Shown here piece by piece: positions 37,262 through 46,866 of a stretch of DNA of 64,000 nucleotides (its first letter is position 1; each line of letters begins with the position of its first letter). Below the pieces are notes generated by a model. The model saw only the letters and a program-made list of their open reading frames with translations. It was not told the origin of the DNA and searched no databases. The translations under genes were made by a program, and so were the position numbers. The DNA is from an uncultured Pseudomonadales bacterium (lineage in GTDB: Bacteria; Pseudomonadota; Gammaproteobacteria; Pseudomonadales; Pseudohongiellaceae): positions 1 to 64,000 of the forward strand of contig CALTDI010000016.1 in assembly GCA_943842505.1 (NCBI GenBank), read 5' to 3'.

Positions 37262-38269
37262 CTAGCCCAGCTCCTCCAGTGAATCCAGAATGCGGAAGTA
37301 GCTCTGAAGGCGTTCGATGCTTATCTGCCCAGCCTCGACAGCTGCCTGTATGGCGCAGCCGGGTTCCTGCCTGTGCGAACAGTCTCTAAATTTACAGGCA
37401 CCGGCGAAGGGTCTAAATTCCTTAAAGCCCTCGAATACCTGCTGCTGATTAATATGGCCTAAGCCAAACTCTCGAATACCCGGTGAGTCTATCAAATCGA
37501 AGCCGGACATATGATACACAGAGGACGTAGTAGTGGTATGTGTGCCGCGATCCCAGGTCTCGGAGAGGGCGCCTACATCGGCGAGGCTGCCCTTATTGAG
37601 CTTGTTCAGCAGTGAAGATTTTCCCACACCGGATTGGCCCACCAGAATTGTCGTCTTGTGGGCCAGGGATTGTTCGAGAGTAGAGATGCCGCGGCCATCT
37701 TCAGCCGACACCTTATGCACTGGATAGCCGATATTCTCATATTTCGACAATATATTGTCCAAAATCTCTGCCGCGTCCTGGTCTAACAGATCTATTTTGT
37801 TCAAAACCAGCACGGCATCGAGGTTCTGTTGCTCGATCGCAACAAGATAGCGGTCGATAAGACTGACGTGAGGAGTCGGAGATGAGGCAAATACGACAAG
37901 AACCGCGTCGATATTGGCGGCAATAGCCTTGTACTGGCCATCGATGGTGGGGCGGCCAAAGGAGTTACGGCGCTTACCCAGGGCTACGACCACCCCTGAC
38001 TGGGCGCCATCGTTAGTCCATACGACCAGGTCGCCGGCGACCAGTTTAGGCAGGTTAGACCTCTGCGTGCATCTAAGCACAGCGCCCTCGTCTTCTTCGG
38101 CGAGGGACTCGATATCAACGTGTTGCCCATAATGACTAATGATGCGGCCATTACACTTTTCGATTGTAGTTTCGCAGCTGTCAGAGTCGGATTGTTCTAG
38201 ACCCAACTCCTTGCGTTGGTTCTCGGATATGCGAGCCAACTGATGTTTACTTAGTCTTCTCTTACTCAT
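37262..38269 (-). CDS. rsgA: Ribosome small subunit-dependent GTPase RsgA
   Basis: A circularly permuted GTPase acting late in 30S maturation. The 335 residues begin MSKRRLSKHQLARI; a longer frame to 38410 lacks family similarity. An OB-fold domain (GRIISHYGQHVDIE, CTQRSNLPKLVAGD) is followed by G4 (NKIDLLDQD), G1 (VGQSGVGKSSLLN), G3 (DSPGIREFG) and the zinc-binding CKFRDCSHRQEPGC. It is divergent from orn, as in E. coli. Confidence 0.95.
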   Translation of the reverse strand: MSKRRLSKHQLARISENQRKELGLEQSDSDSCETTIEKCNGRIISHYGQHVDIESLAEEDEGAVLRCTQRSNLPKLVAGDLVVWTNDGAQSGVVVALGKRRNSFGRPTIDGQYKAIAANIDAVLVVFASSPTPHVSLIDRYLVAIEQQNLDAVLVLNKIDLLDQDAAEILDNILSKYENIGYPVHKVSAEDGRGISTLEQSLAHKTTILVGQSGVGKSSLLNKLNKGSLADVGALSETWDRGTHTTTTSSVYHMSGFDLIDSPGIREFGLGHINQQQVFEGFKEFRPFAGACKFRDCSHRQEPGCAIQAAVEAGQISIERLQSYFRILDSLEELG

Positions 38270-38424
38270 GGAAAGTGTAGGCGGCCATCTCAAGGTGTAG
38301 GCGAACTGTAAGCGCGATCTTAAGAGGAGATTATTGCATATTCCACTTGGGGAAGCTTTGTTACAATCAGGACTGCTAGTCAACGTCGCCCTAACAGCAT
38401 CGCGATACAACAGCGGAAAACAGC

Positions 38425-38967
38425 ATGGACAAAAGCTTAAATTTAATCTGGATAGATCTGGAGATGACGGGATTGCAGCCCGAGTCAGATCGTATAATCG
38501 AAATCGCTACGCTGGTAACCGATGCTGAGCTAAATTTACTCGCCGAGGGTCCGACACTGGCCATCAAACAATCCGATGCCGCCTTAGAGGCAATGGATGA
38601 GTGGAACCAATCACACCATGGTGCGTCAGGCCTCATAGAGCGCGTTAAGAAAAGTACTATCGATGAGAATGAAGCGACCAGACAGACGATAGAGTTTCTT
38701 GCCCAGTATTGTGCGAAGAATACCTCGCCCATGTGTGGCAATAGCATCTGTCAGGATCGCAGGTTCATGGCGAATTACATGCCAGAGCTGGAGAGCTATT
38801 TTCACTATCGAAACCTGGATGTCAGCTCCGTCAAGGAACTTGTCCGTCGTTGGAAGCCTGAACTTCTTAACGGTCTGGTTAAACAGGGTACGCATCAGGC
38901 GATGGAAGATATTAAGGATTCGGTAGCCGAGCTGCAGTACTATCGAGAGCACTTCATCGACGCCTAG
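38425..38967 (+). CDS. orn: Oligoribonuclease
   Basis: A 3'-5' exonuclease that degrades short RNAs and pGpG. The 180 residues show the DEDD motifs: [13 protein letters not shown] (D, E), [15 protein letters not shown] (D) and [14 protein letters not shown] (H, D). Length and order relative to rsgA match E. coli. Loss of pGpG turnover would affect cyclic di-GMP signalling. Confidence 0.96.
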   Translation: MDKSLNLIWIDLEMTGLQPESDRIIEIATLVTDAELNLLAEGPTLAIKQSDAALEAMDEWNQSHHGASGLIERVKKSTIDENEATRQTIEFLAQYCAKNTSPMCGNSICQDRRFMANYMPELESYFHYRNLDVSSVKELVRRWKPELLNGLVKQGTHQAMEDIKDSVAELQYYREHFIDA

Positions 38968-38976
38968 TCTTTGCGC

Positions 38977-40029
38977 TTAGCTCGTGTGTTGTTGTAAAGC
39001 CCAAGTGATGTGTTCGTTGACCATTTCGGATACATTGTTAAGGCGCGAATTCAGCGCAGCAATAATTTCTTTCGAAGTCGGTGCGTTTCCTAGGGCGATT
39101 GCTATGTTCCGCAGCCAACAATCGTAACCGATTCTGCGTATCGCAGAGCCTTCGGTGCGATTGAGAAAATCACGTTCGGACCAGGCGAATAAATCCACCA
39201 GCTGAGCATCATCCAAACCATGTCTGGGCGTGAAGTCTTTCTCGTCAGAGTGCTTTGAAAATTTGTTCCAGGGACAGACCAATTGACAGTCGTCACATCC
39301 AAATATCCGATTGCCCATTGGTTTCCTAAACTCCACGGGTATTACAGAGCGTAATTCAATTGTTAGGTATGAGATGCAGCGCGTGGCATCCAACTGATTG
39401 GGCGCAACGAAGGCGTTGGTAGGGCACACGTCGAGACAAGCGGTACAAGTGCCGCAATGGTCAGAAACTGGCGCGTCTACGGGTAGCGGTAGATCGGTAA
39501 AGAGTTCGCCAAGAAAGAACCAGGAACCGGCCTTCTTGTTTATGAGCATCGTGTTCTTGCCTATCCACCCTATGCCCGATTTCTCGGCGAGCGCGCGTTC
39601 CAGAACTGGCGCGCTATCGACGAAGGCGCGGTATCCGAAGGGGCCGGCCTCTTCCTTAATGCGTGTCGCCAACTTCTGCAGCCGCTTGCGAATCAGTTTG
39701 TGATAGTCCCTACCCCTTGCATAACGAGACACATAGGCCTTGCCGGTATTGTCCATAGACGCCAGGGAATCTTGGGAATCTATCGCATAGTCCATGCGTG
39801 CACAGATCACGCGAATAGTGCCGGGAACCAGCTGTTCTGGATGACAGCGTTTGTCGTGGTTCTCCGCCATGTATGACATGGCGCCATGATAGTTCTTTGC
39901 AATCCAGGCCTTCAGGTGCGGCTCGTGTTCGCTGAGATCGACATCGGTGATGCTGATCTCCTGAAACCCCAGCTCATTACCCCAGGCCTTGATGTCTGCG
40001 GCGAACTGATTGAAGTCGATCTGAGTCAT
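38977..40029 (-). CDS. queG: Epoxyqueuosine reductase QueG
   Basis: Last step of queuosine synthesis in tRNA, using cobalamin and two 4Fe-4S clusters. The 350 residues show YMAENHDKRCHPEQLVPG, YGRGRDYH-like YARGRDYHK, the first cluster CGTCTACLDVCPTNAF and second cluster CDDCQLVCPWN. The C-terminal HEAT-like helices are short. Adjacent to orn in many gammaproteobacteria. It converges on orn with a 9-bp gap. Confidence 0.94.
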   Translation of the reverse strand: MTQIDFNQFAADIKAWGNELGFQEISITDVDLSEHEPHLKAWIAKNYHGAMSYMAENHDKRCHPEQLVPGTIRVICARMDYAIDSQDSLASMDNTGKAYVSRYARGRDYHKLIRKRLQKLATRIKEEAGPFGYRAFVDSAPVLERALAEKSGIGWIGKNTMLINKKAGSWFFLGELFTDLPLPVDAPVSDHCGTCTACLDVCPTNAFVAPNQLDATRCISYLTIELRSVIPVEFRKPMGNRIFGCDDCQLVCPWNKFSKHSDEKDFTPRHGLDDAQLVDLFAWSERDFLNRTEGSAIRRIGYDCWLRNIAIALGNAPTSKEIIAALNSRLNNVSEMVNEHITWALQQHTS

Positions 40030-40043
40030 AGGCAGATTCCCAT

Positions 40044-41192
40044 CTACAGCTTGCAGAGAATCTCGGCGGCTTTCTCCAGGGTGCTATCGTCTTTGCAGAA
40101 GCAGAAACGAATGATCTTGGTTGCCGGAGGTTCTGCATAGAACGGAGCGAGAGGAATAGCGGCGACTCCTTTCTCTTGGGTCAGATAGTTGGCGAACTCT
40201 ATATCGTTCCTATCGCTGATCTCACTATAGTCTACAAGTTGAAAATAGGTGCCATTAGAGGGAGTGAATGTAAATCTGGATGGCGTGATTAATTCGCAGA
40301 ACGTATTGCGTTTTTCCTGATAGAAAGCGGGAAGCTCTAGCGTGTGTTCCGGGCACTCTGCCATGAAGTCGGCGATCGCGTATTGCACGAAGCTCGACGT
40401 GGTAAAAGTCACAAACTGGTGCACCTTTCGAAACTCTGTTGTCAGTGATTCAGGGGCCACGCAATAGGCTAATTTCCACCCGGTAGCGTGATAGGTTTTG
40501 CCGAAGGAAAAAACGGCAAAGCTCTTCTCGCGCAGCTCACTATGGGCGAGTATGCTCTCGTGCTTCTCGCCGTCGTAGACCATGTGTTCGTAGACCTCAT
40601 CGGAGAGAACCAGAATGTCATGATCTCGAATGAGTGCGGCGAGTCTATCGAAATCGTCTCTACTGAGAACGCTGCCGCAGGGATTGTGCGGCGAATTGAT
40701 TATGATGAGTCGCGTTTTGGAATTGATCGCCTGTTCCAGTCGATCCCAGTCCATCGCATAATCTGGAAGCGAGAGTGGAACGTGAATCGTCTTCCCGCCA
40801 GCAAGCAGGATAGCCGGTTCATAGGAGTCGTAGGCAGGGTCGAACACTATCACCTCATCTCCCGCACCTACCACAGCCTGAACGGCATCGAACAAGGCTT
40901 CGGTAGCGCCAGAGGTGACGGTTACCTCTGTCTCGGGATCGGCATCATAGCCATAGTAGTCTCGTACCTTGAGGGCGATCTGCTGCCGCAGTGACGGAAT
41001 CCCCGCCATGGGAGGGTATTGATTCTTACGATCGTTGAGATGCGCAGCGACCAGTTCTCGAAGCCGCGGCGGACAATCGAAATCCGGAAACCCCTGGGAT
41101 AGATTGATGGCGCCATAGTCCTGGGCCATCTTGGACATGACGGTAAAGATGGTAGTACCGACATTGGGTAATTTACTCTGCAAAATTCTCAC
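40044..41192 (-). CDS. PLP-dependent aminotransferase (methionine aminotransferase, YbdL-like)
   Basis: A 382-residue fold type I aminotransferase. INLSQGFPDFDCP, VTVTSGATEALFDAV, INSPHNPCGSVLS (substrate binding), VLSDEVYEHMVYDG and the Schiff-base Lys in SFGKTYHATGWKLAY are clear. Closest in character to E. coli YbdL, which prefers methionine, and to kynurenine aminotransferases; the substrate is a family-based suggestion. Ends 14 bp before queG on the same strand, so the two are probably co-transcribed. Confidence 0.88.
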   Translation of the reverse strand: MRILQSKLPNVGTTIFTVMSKMAQDYGAINLSQGFPDFDCPPRLRELVAAHLNDRKNQYPPMAGIPSLRQQIALKVRDYYGYDADPETEVTVTSGATEALFDAVQAVVGAGDEVIVFDPAYDSYEPAILLAGGKTIHVPLSLPDYAMDWDRLEQAINSKTRLIIINSPHNPCGSVLSRDDFDRLAALIRDHDILVLSDEVYEHMVYDGEKHESILAHSELREKSFAVFSFGKTYHATGWKLAYCVAPESLTTEFRKVHQFVTFTTSSFVQYAIADFMAECPEHTLELPAFYQEKRNTFCELITPSRFTFTPSNGTYFQLVDYSEISDRNDIEFANYLTQEKGVAAIPLAPFYAEPPATKIIRFCFCKDDSTLEKAAEILCKL

Positions 41193-41381
41193 CTCGATGA
41201 TTGGGCGACTTATTCTAACTGATTGTCTCGGCTAAGCGATATCCGATGAAGCGATGCCGGTGCCGAAGCTTGATGATGAATTCTTATCAGGGCAAGAGTC
41301 AGTCAAGAGAGGGGCTAGATTGGGACGAGGGAGAGAGGAGCGAGGGGCAGCGAGGGTGAACCGTCAAGGGGGGAGGAATAT

Positions 41382-41406
41382 CCACCGGCTCATACCGAGC
41401 CGGTGG
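41382..41406 (-). terminator. Hairpin after tolC
   Basis: CCACCGGCTC pairs perfectly with GAGCCGGTGG (10 bp) around a 5-base loop, 49 bp beyond the tolC stop. The T-run on the minus strand is poor (ATATTCC), so termination is likely but not certain. The rest of 41193-41381 is purine-rich and empty. Confidence 0.6.
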
Positions 41407-41454
41407 TTCTAACAAGAATAGCGTGGCTAGCTATAAGCCAAATAATGATCGCCG

Positions 41455-42849
41455 TTACAGCAGCAACCACTCATTGAGATCGATAATATCCTGTGGCGTG
41501 AGTATGCCAGCGACCTGCCGCAGTATCAGGCTGTCCAGGACATAGTTGTATCGGGCATCTGCGTACTGACGCAGTGCTCTGTACAGATTCTCTCTGGCAC
41601 GCAGCACCTCAACGATATTTCGAGTGCCGACCTCGGCACCCAGTTCAGTCGCATCCAGGGCGCTCTGTGCAGAGGTGATCGACTGCTGCCGTTGCGCGAT
41701 AACCAGAACGTCGGTGTTCACACGCCTGTAGGCGTTGCGTATATTTTGTGTAAGTTGTCGCTCTGTGAGGTTAAGAGACTCTTGGGCGGAGATGACATTG
41801 TACTCGGCTGCGCGCTTGCGTGAGCTAACAGCACCGCCGGAATAGATAGGAATGGAAAGACTCAACGCCAGGGAAGTACGGTCAAAAGCACCGCCGCCAA
41901 TTTGAATACCCTGACTGACAATAGGTGCAGTCACGTTGTGGTTCCAACCGCCACTAAAGTCGATGGTGGGTAGATGATCGGATTTTCTCGCCTTCAGATT
42001 CTTGCGCGAGGCTTCGAGGTTGTATTCGGCGGCAGCGATGGCGAGGCTGCTTCTTCTCGGCTTCGTTCTCCCAGTCATTCAGGCTGCCGTCGACTTCCAA
42101 TATAGGGAAGTCTTCACGTAATACTTCTATGGAAGGATGTGGCTGACCCGTAATAGCCGCCAGTGCCTCATAACGCGATTGCAGTATGTCCTGTTGCAGA
42201 ATCGTTGTGTTCTGCGCCAGGTCGTAGGCGGCCTGGCTGTCAAACACGTCCGTAATTGCGACAAGGCCAACTTCTTCACGCTGCCTGCGTCTGCTCTAGC
42301 GAGCGCAGTGCAGCTTCTTCTTCCTGTACGTTTGTTTCCAGTGTGTCGATGGCGCGCAATACATCGAAGTAGGCGGTGGCAACGCGCATGATCAGGTCTT
42401 GCTCTTGTGCCGCCAAATTTACCGCCGCGGCCTTGTCACGTGCCTTGGCGCTCTGGAAGTTATACCAATTGGCCAGATTCAGAACACTCTGGCTAAGGTT
42501 CATGCCCCAGCCGTGATTGTTGAGACCGGGTCTGAAACTGTGGTCCTCGGCGACTCGGGTTCGAATCGATTGACCGGAAACCGGATCCGGGACGTCGACA
42601 TAGACCGAGTCTGTCGGGCCACTGGTCAAGCGCGAGGTTGCCCCCCCAAGCCCAACGGATCGGCAGCAATGAGGCGCGGCTCTGAACCATGCCTTCTCGA
42701 TTTTCACGGTAGTTGGCCTCGGCCTGCCGCAGGGTCGGATCATTCTCCAGCGCGAGCTGCAGTATAGACACCAGGTCGTCACCGTAGCTGAGTGAGCTGG
42801 TCATGCAGCTCAATACTAGAATTCCAGAAAACTTCGCTAGTCGTCCCAT
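41455..42849 (-). pseudogene. tolC: TolC family outer membrane efflux protein, three frame breaks
   Basis: The joined product is about 460 residues, usual for TolC: signal peptide (FSGILVLSCMTSSLSYG), LALENDPTLRQAEANYRENR, MNLSQSVLNLANWYNF, AYFDVLRAIDTLETN, EEVGLVAITDVFDSQAAYD, RYEALAAITGQPHPSIE, LAIAAAEYNLEASRKN, LSIPIYSGGAVSSRKR, NAYRRVNTDVLVIAQRQQ, GTRNIVEVLRARENLYRA. Extra single bases occur in a run of seven G near 42645, in CAGG near 42287 and near 42065 (minus strand). Without them the protein would be complete. It forms outer-membrane channels for type I secretion and multidrug efflux. A defect would be costly, so sequence error is a serious alternative. Confidence 0.82.
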
Positions 42850-43142
42850 AATATGTGACCTTCTATGTACTAAATAATTATGTTCATCCGCCTAAAGGGC
42901 TGATTCAACAAGAGTTTTGGATGGCGATTTTGAAATCAGACGGCATTCTACACTTTCGTAACCAAAAGTGACAAACTAAACCCCAGCATTTGCGACAGGT
43001 GACCTTATTGTTCTATTAATGGTTGAAATAGCCGTTTAGATAGATGTTTAGACGTTCTAATAGTGCTTGCAGTTACATCGAATTAGACCTTTCAGCTGCT
43101 ATTTTCTCGATTTCAGCAACGTCGCAAAATTAGGACGGCGGA

Positions 43143-44279
43143 CTATAAGAGTCCGCTCTCCAAATAACTGGACAGTGCATCCAGGCAGGAATGGGCCAGC
43201 TTTTTACTGCGTTCACCGGACCAGCCGTAAGTCTCATCCGGCGTGGCGGTTGTATCCTTAAAAGGCATCTCCAGTGTCATGGCGAGACAGCCATGACCCT
43301 GTGCCGTTTGTGCGGTGCTCATAGTTAGGTTTGCGGTACCGGGCGTCTTCGCCGGGTAGCCCCTCTCAGTTTGAAAATCTGCGTTCAGCTCGACCAGCTT
43401 AGTCTTATAGAAATCCAGCTGAGACTGTTTTTGTTCATCCCAATTGGAAAGGCCTTCGGTGCCTGCTATGAAACAGTAGGGCAAGGATTCGTCACCATGG
43501 ATGTCTAACAAGAAATCAACGCCAATCTCTTGCATCGCCTGCTTCACGAAATAGACCTCGGGGCTAGCGCCAATCTCGGGGTTCGCCCATTCCCGGTTTA
43601 GATTTCTACCCGCAGCATTCGTGCGTAGATGCCCGCGTCTGCTCCCGTCGGGGTTCATATTGGGCATCAGATAAACATTACACTGGCTGAGTAGTTTCTT
43701 ACTCTCGACATTGTTCTCGTCCAAAAGACGCTCGATGCAACCTTCCATCCACCACTCGGCCATAGATTCGCCCGGGTGTTGTCTGGCGATGACCCAACAA
43801 TTCTTCTTCGGTGCGCCTTCCTCCTTGGATGAAAACCTGAGTAGGTCCAGATCCTGACCGTCCAGGGTCTTGCCTACTACGCGATGCGCACATAGGGGCG
43901 AGAGTAAGCTTCTCGCGACCAGGTCGGCATGCCTTTCCATCGAATAAGGCGCGAAGTAGGCGAAGTAGACGCAATCGTACTCGGACAAGAACTCGATGCT
44001 CATCACGCCATCATCTAGAGAGGTTGGATGTCTTAGCCAGGTCTGACGATCATAGGAATAACAGACGCGGTAGTTCTGAAATCCGGGGGGATAGGCGGCA
44101 CCGCCGGCATTGAGAATACGCATCGTGCATGGCGTATTTTTTGCTCCGCTAAGACGAAAATAGAACCACTGGTAAAAATCCGATGCTTCATCGGCACGAA
44201 TCTTCAATTGGATATTGCCGGCGTCCTCGCAGTTAACTACTTCAATATTACCCGCATCAAAGTTCTGACTTATGTTCAC
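43143..44279 (-). CDS. M14-family zinc carboxypeptidase (cytosolic carboxypeptidase-like)
   Basis: A 378-residue protein with an N-terminal beta-sandwich domain (FDAGNIEVVNCEDAGNIQLK, DFYQWFYFRLSG) and a C-terminal M14 domain. Zinc ligands are H and E in ARQHPGESMAEWW and H in LLDIHGDESLPY; NAAGRNLNREW supplies substrate-binding Asn/Arg and TLEMPFK the catalytic Glu. This is the arrangement of bacterial cytosolic carboxypeptidase homologues (M14D). No signal peptide. Substrate unknown. Confidence 0.87.
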   Translation of the reverse strand: MNISQNFDAGNIEVVNCEDAGNIQLKIRADEASDFYQWFYFRLSGAKNTPCTMRILNAGGAAYPPGFQNYRVCYSYDRQTWLRHPTSLDDGVMSIEFLSEYDCVYFAYFAPYSMERHADLVARSLLSPLCAHRVVGKTLDGQDLDLLRFSSKEEGAPKKNCWVIARQHPGESMAEWWMEGCIERLLDENNVESKKLLSQCNVYLMPNMNPDGSRRGHLRTNAAGRNLNREWANPEIGASPEVYFVKQAMQEIGVDFLLDIHGDESLPYCFIAGTEGLSNWDEQKQSQLDFYKTKLVELNADFQTERGYPAKTPGTANLTMSTAQTAQGHGCLAMTLEMPFKDTTATPDETYGWSGERSKKLAHSCLDALSSYLESGLL

Positions 44280-44390
44280 AATCTTCCTCTTTAAGCAAAA
44301 TCTGGTTGTTTTTTAGCTATTTAGCGGTTGTCAGCTTACTGGTATTTGGTATCATTGCCGACCTTTTTTTCCTTGTAGACGAGAAATCCT

Positions 44391-45455
44391 ATGTCGGTAA
44401 TAACTGACAATCTAAACATTGATTCCAATGAAGCTCTAATCACTCCAGCTCAACTTAAAGCGGAGCTGCCCCTGGCAGGCGCCGCCTTGGAATCGGTGCA
44501 GAAGGCACGTAATACGATCTTTTCTATTCTCGATCGAAAAGACCCACGCCTGTTTGTTGTTGTGGGCCCCTGTTCGATTCATGACACCGATGCGGCATTG
44601 GACTATGCGCAGCGACTGAAAGAGTTGGCGGATAAAGTTCAAGACACATTATATATAGTAATGCGTGTCTATTTCGAGAAGCCGAGAACCTCGATTGGTT
44701 GGAAGGGACTGATCAATGATCCCTATCTCGACGATTCGTTCAAGATTGAGGAAGGGTTACGCAAGGGTAGAAAACTTCTTCTGGATGTTGTTGAGCTCGG
44801 GCTGCCAACGTCTACCGAAGCATTGGATCCAATCTCTCCACAGTACATGCAAGACGTAATCGCATGGTCAGCAATCGGTGCACGCACGACTGAGTCGCAG
44901 ACACACCGTGAGATGTCTTCCGGCCTTTCTTCTGCCGTTGGATTCAAGAACGGAACCGATGGCGGGCTTACCGTTGCGGTCAACGCTATGCAATCGGTGT
45001 CCAGCCCACATAGATTTCTTGGAATTAATGCCGACGGGCAGGTGTCAGTCGTCACTACCAAGGGCAACCCCTATGCTCACGTGGTGCTGCGTGGTGGAGG
45101 CAATGGCCCGAACTACGACACGGTTCATGTGGCTCAGTGTGAGAAGGCTCTGCTCGATGGTGGCGTAAACAGCAATATCATGATCGATTGCAGTCACGCG
45201 AACTCCAGCAAAGACCCAGACGTACAACCCTTAGTGCTGAAGGATATTAGCCACCAGATTCTCGAAGGCAATAAGTCGATCATTGGCGTTATGCTTGAGA
45301 GCAATATAAATCATGGCAATCAATCAATACCCAAAGACCTGAGCGAACTTAAGTACGGTGTATCGGTAACCGATGCCTGCATGGATTGGCAAACAACCGA
45401 ACAGGCAATTCTGAATATGGCAGAAAAATTGAAAGACGTGCTACCGGCTAGGTAG
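44391..45455 (+). CDS. aroG: 3-deoxy-7-phosphoheptulonate synthase (AroG-type)
   Basis: First step of the shikimate pathway. The 354-residue class I enzyme shows FVVVGPCSIHDTDAALDYA, MRVYFEKPRTSIGWKGL, ARTTESQTHREMSSGLSS, VGFKNGTDGGL, MIDCSHANSSKDP and EDSNINHGNQ-like sequence. Class I enzymes are typically feedback-inhibited by one aromatic amino acid; which one cannot be told here. It converges on the DUF924 gene with a 9-bp gap. Confidence 0.96.
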   Translation: MSVITDNLNIDSNEALITPAQLKAELPLAGAALESVQKARNTIFSILDRKDPRLFVVVGPCSIHDTDAALDYAQRLKELADKVQDTLYIVMRVYFEKPRTSIGWKGLINDPYLDDSFKIEEGLRKGRKLLLDVVELGLPTSTEALDPISPQYMQDVIAWSAIGARTTESQTHREMSSGLSSAVGFKNGTDGGLTVAVNAMQSVSSPHRFLGINADGQVSVVTTKGNPYAHVVLRGGGNGPNYDTVHVAQCEKALLDGGVNSNIMIDCSHANSSKDPDVQPLVLKDISHQILEGNKSIIGVMLESNINHGNQSIPKDLSELKYGVSVTDACMDWQTTEQAILNMAEKLKDVLPAR

Positions 45456-45464
45456 TTTGCTGAA

Positions 45465-46016
45465 TCAGAAAGAGGAGCCGGGCTGGGAAAGGAATTCCAG
45501 CTCTTCCTCTGTCGACTCTCTCCCCAGTATTGCATTGCGATGTGGATAACGACCGAAGCGGTCAATTATGTCCTTGTGTCTAACTTCAAAGTTGTAATTA
45601 TCTTCAAGACCCGGTTGATCAAACAAGAATAAAGCGATGTCATGAATCTCTTTGGATTCACTGTGCATGAAGGGCATATACAGGAATGCACGTTTACTAT
45701 TGTCCAATTCCTTGTCAAATTTACGCCTTATAGCCTCCTGAGCTAAAACTAGCGCCAGCGTGTCGGTCTCGAATGCGGCAGGCGTATCGCGATACATATT
45801 TCTGGAGAATTGATCCAGAACTATAATCTCCGCAAGTGCATCAAGAGGATGTTCTCGCCAGGCATAGAGCAGGCCCTGCCGCGCGCGTTGATGAGTCTCC
45901 TCAAACTTCGATCGAAGTAATTCATCAAAATTCTGATCTTTGATAAATCGCTGCTTGGGTTCTATTTCATCGAACCAGAATTGAATGACATCAGTTGCGG
46001 ACAAGAAGGCTTCCAA
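45465..46016 (-). CDS. DUF924 family protein
   Basis: A 183-residue all-helical protein of the DUF924 family: VIQFWFDEIEPKQRF, FEETHQRARQG, PLDALAEIIVLDQFSRNMYR, FLYMPFMHSES, and the late FGRYPHRNAILGRESTEEE. Function unknown. No signal peptide. An extended hairpin lies 77 bp upstream of the start. Confidence 0.88.
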   Translation of the reverse strand: MEAFLSATDVIQFWFDEIEPKQRFIKDQNFDELLRSKFEETHQRARQGLLYAWREHPLDALAEIIVLDQFSRNMYRDTPAAFETDTLALVLAQEAIRRKFDKELDNSKRAFLYMPFMHSESKEIHDIALFLFDQPGLEDNYNFEVRHKDIIDRFGRYPHRNAILGRESTEEELEFLSQPGSSF

Positions 46017-46092
46017 ATAATAACTATACCTAGTTTTATTTATCGACAGCAGTGGCTTCAGTATTAGAGGCGCCTTAGGTAATTCGCTACAG

Positions 46093-46134
46093 GCCAGCTA
46101 AACAGGGGCTTGGAGAAGCCCCTGTTTAGCTGGC
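46093..46134 (-). repeat. 19-bp perfect inverted repeat between GST and DUF924 genes
   Basis: GCCAGCTAAACAGGGGCTT pairs fully with its complement around GGAG. Neither side has a T-run. A second small hairpin (AACGCC/GGCGTT at 46140-46156) overlaps the GST stop. It may end transcription, protect the GST mRNA 3' end or be a remnant of a small repeat element. Confidence 0.75.
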
Positions 46135-46147
46135 AGGCTAACGCCGG

Positions 46148-46807
46148 CTAGGCGTTGCTGGCATAGGCGATGTGCATTGGCTCCTGCTCTGTGCGACCCA
46201 GAGTCAGCCATTTCTGCACGAAGGGATTGTCGAGTAGAGTCTGCATATAGCTATGAGCATCTTCGCTGAGCTCTGCTCCATAAATATCGAAGCATGCCGC
46301 CACCGGGGCGTACATACAGTCCGCAATCGAGAAGCGGCCATACAGATAATTGCCGTTCTCTCCGAACTTCCGCCTGCAGCAACTCCAGATTGCATCGATT
46401 CTGGCAATCTCATTGAGAAGTTCGGGCGACGGCTTAAGCCGGTATGAGGCCTTGCAATTGAGCGGCCACTCATCTTTGAGATGCGGGAACTCGGCGTGAA
46501 TCTCCGCACTGGTCGATCTGGCACTGGCGCGTCGCTTTGGGCTGGCCGGCCAGGCAGAACCATTCAGAAATTGTTCCGAAATATACTCACAGATAGAAAG
46601 AGAATCCCATACGGTTATCTCGCGATGTAACAATACTGGAACCTTAAGCGAGGGAGAATAGGGCCCAAGTTTCTCGGCTGTGTTGTCTTGATATAGAGCG
46701 ATCTGAATTTCTTCGAAATCCACATCGAACATCTTAAGCAAGAGCCAAGGGCACATGGACCAAGAAGAATAATTTTTATTTCCAATTACAAGTCTAAGGT
46801 CTTTCAT
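46148..46807 (-). CDS. Glutathione S-transferase family protein
   Basis: A 219-residue GST-like protein. The N-terminal thioredoxin-like domain reads LRLVIGNKNYSSWSMCPWLLL with a Ser/Cys active-site region, KVPVLLHREITVWDSLSICEYI gives the cis-Pro and glutathione gamma-glutamyl site (DS), and the C-terminal helical domain has FSIADCMYAPVAACF. Substrate unknown. Its stop lies next to a perfect inverted repeat. Confidence 0.9.
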   Translation of the reverse strand: MKDLRLVIGNKNYSSWSMCPWLLLKMFDVDFEEIQIALYQDNTAEKLGPYSPSLKVPVLLHREITVWDSLSICEYISEQFLNGSAWPASPKRRASARSTSAEIHAEFPHLKDEWPLNCKASYRLKPSPELLNEIARIDAIWSCCRRKFGENGNYLYGRFSIADCMYAPVAACFDIYGAELSEDAHSYMQTLLDNPFVQKWLTLGRTEQEPMHIAYASNA

Positions 46808-46866
46808 TTATCTAACTCCAGATAACGACTGTGTTGATACACAGGTGGCATGAATAGATGAGCTAC

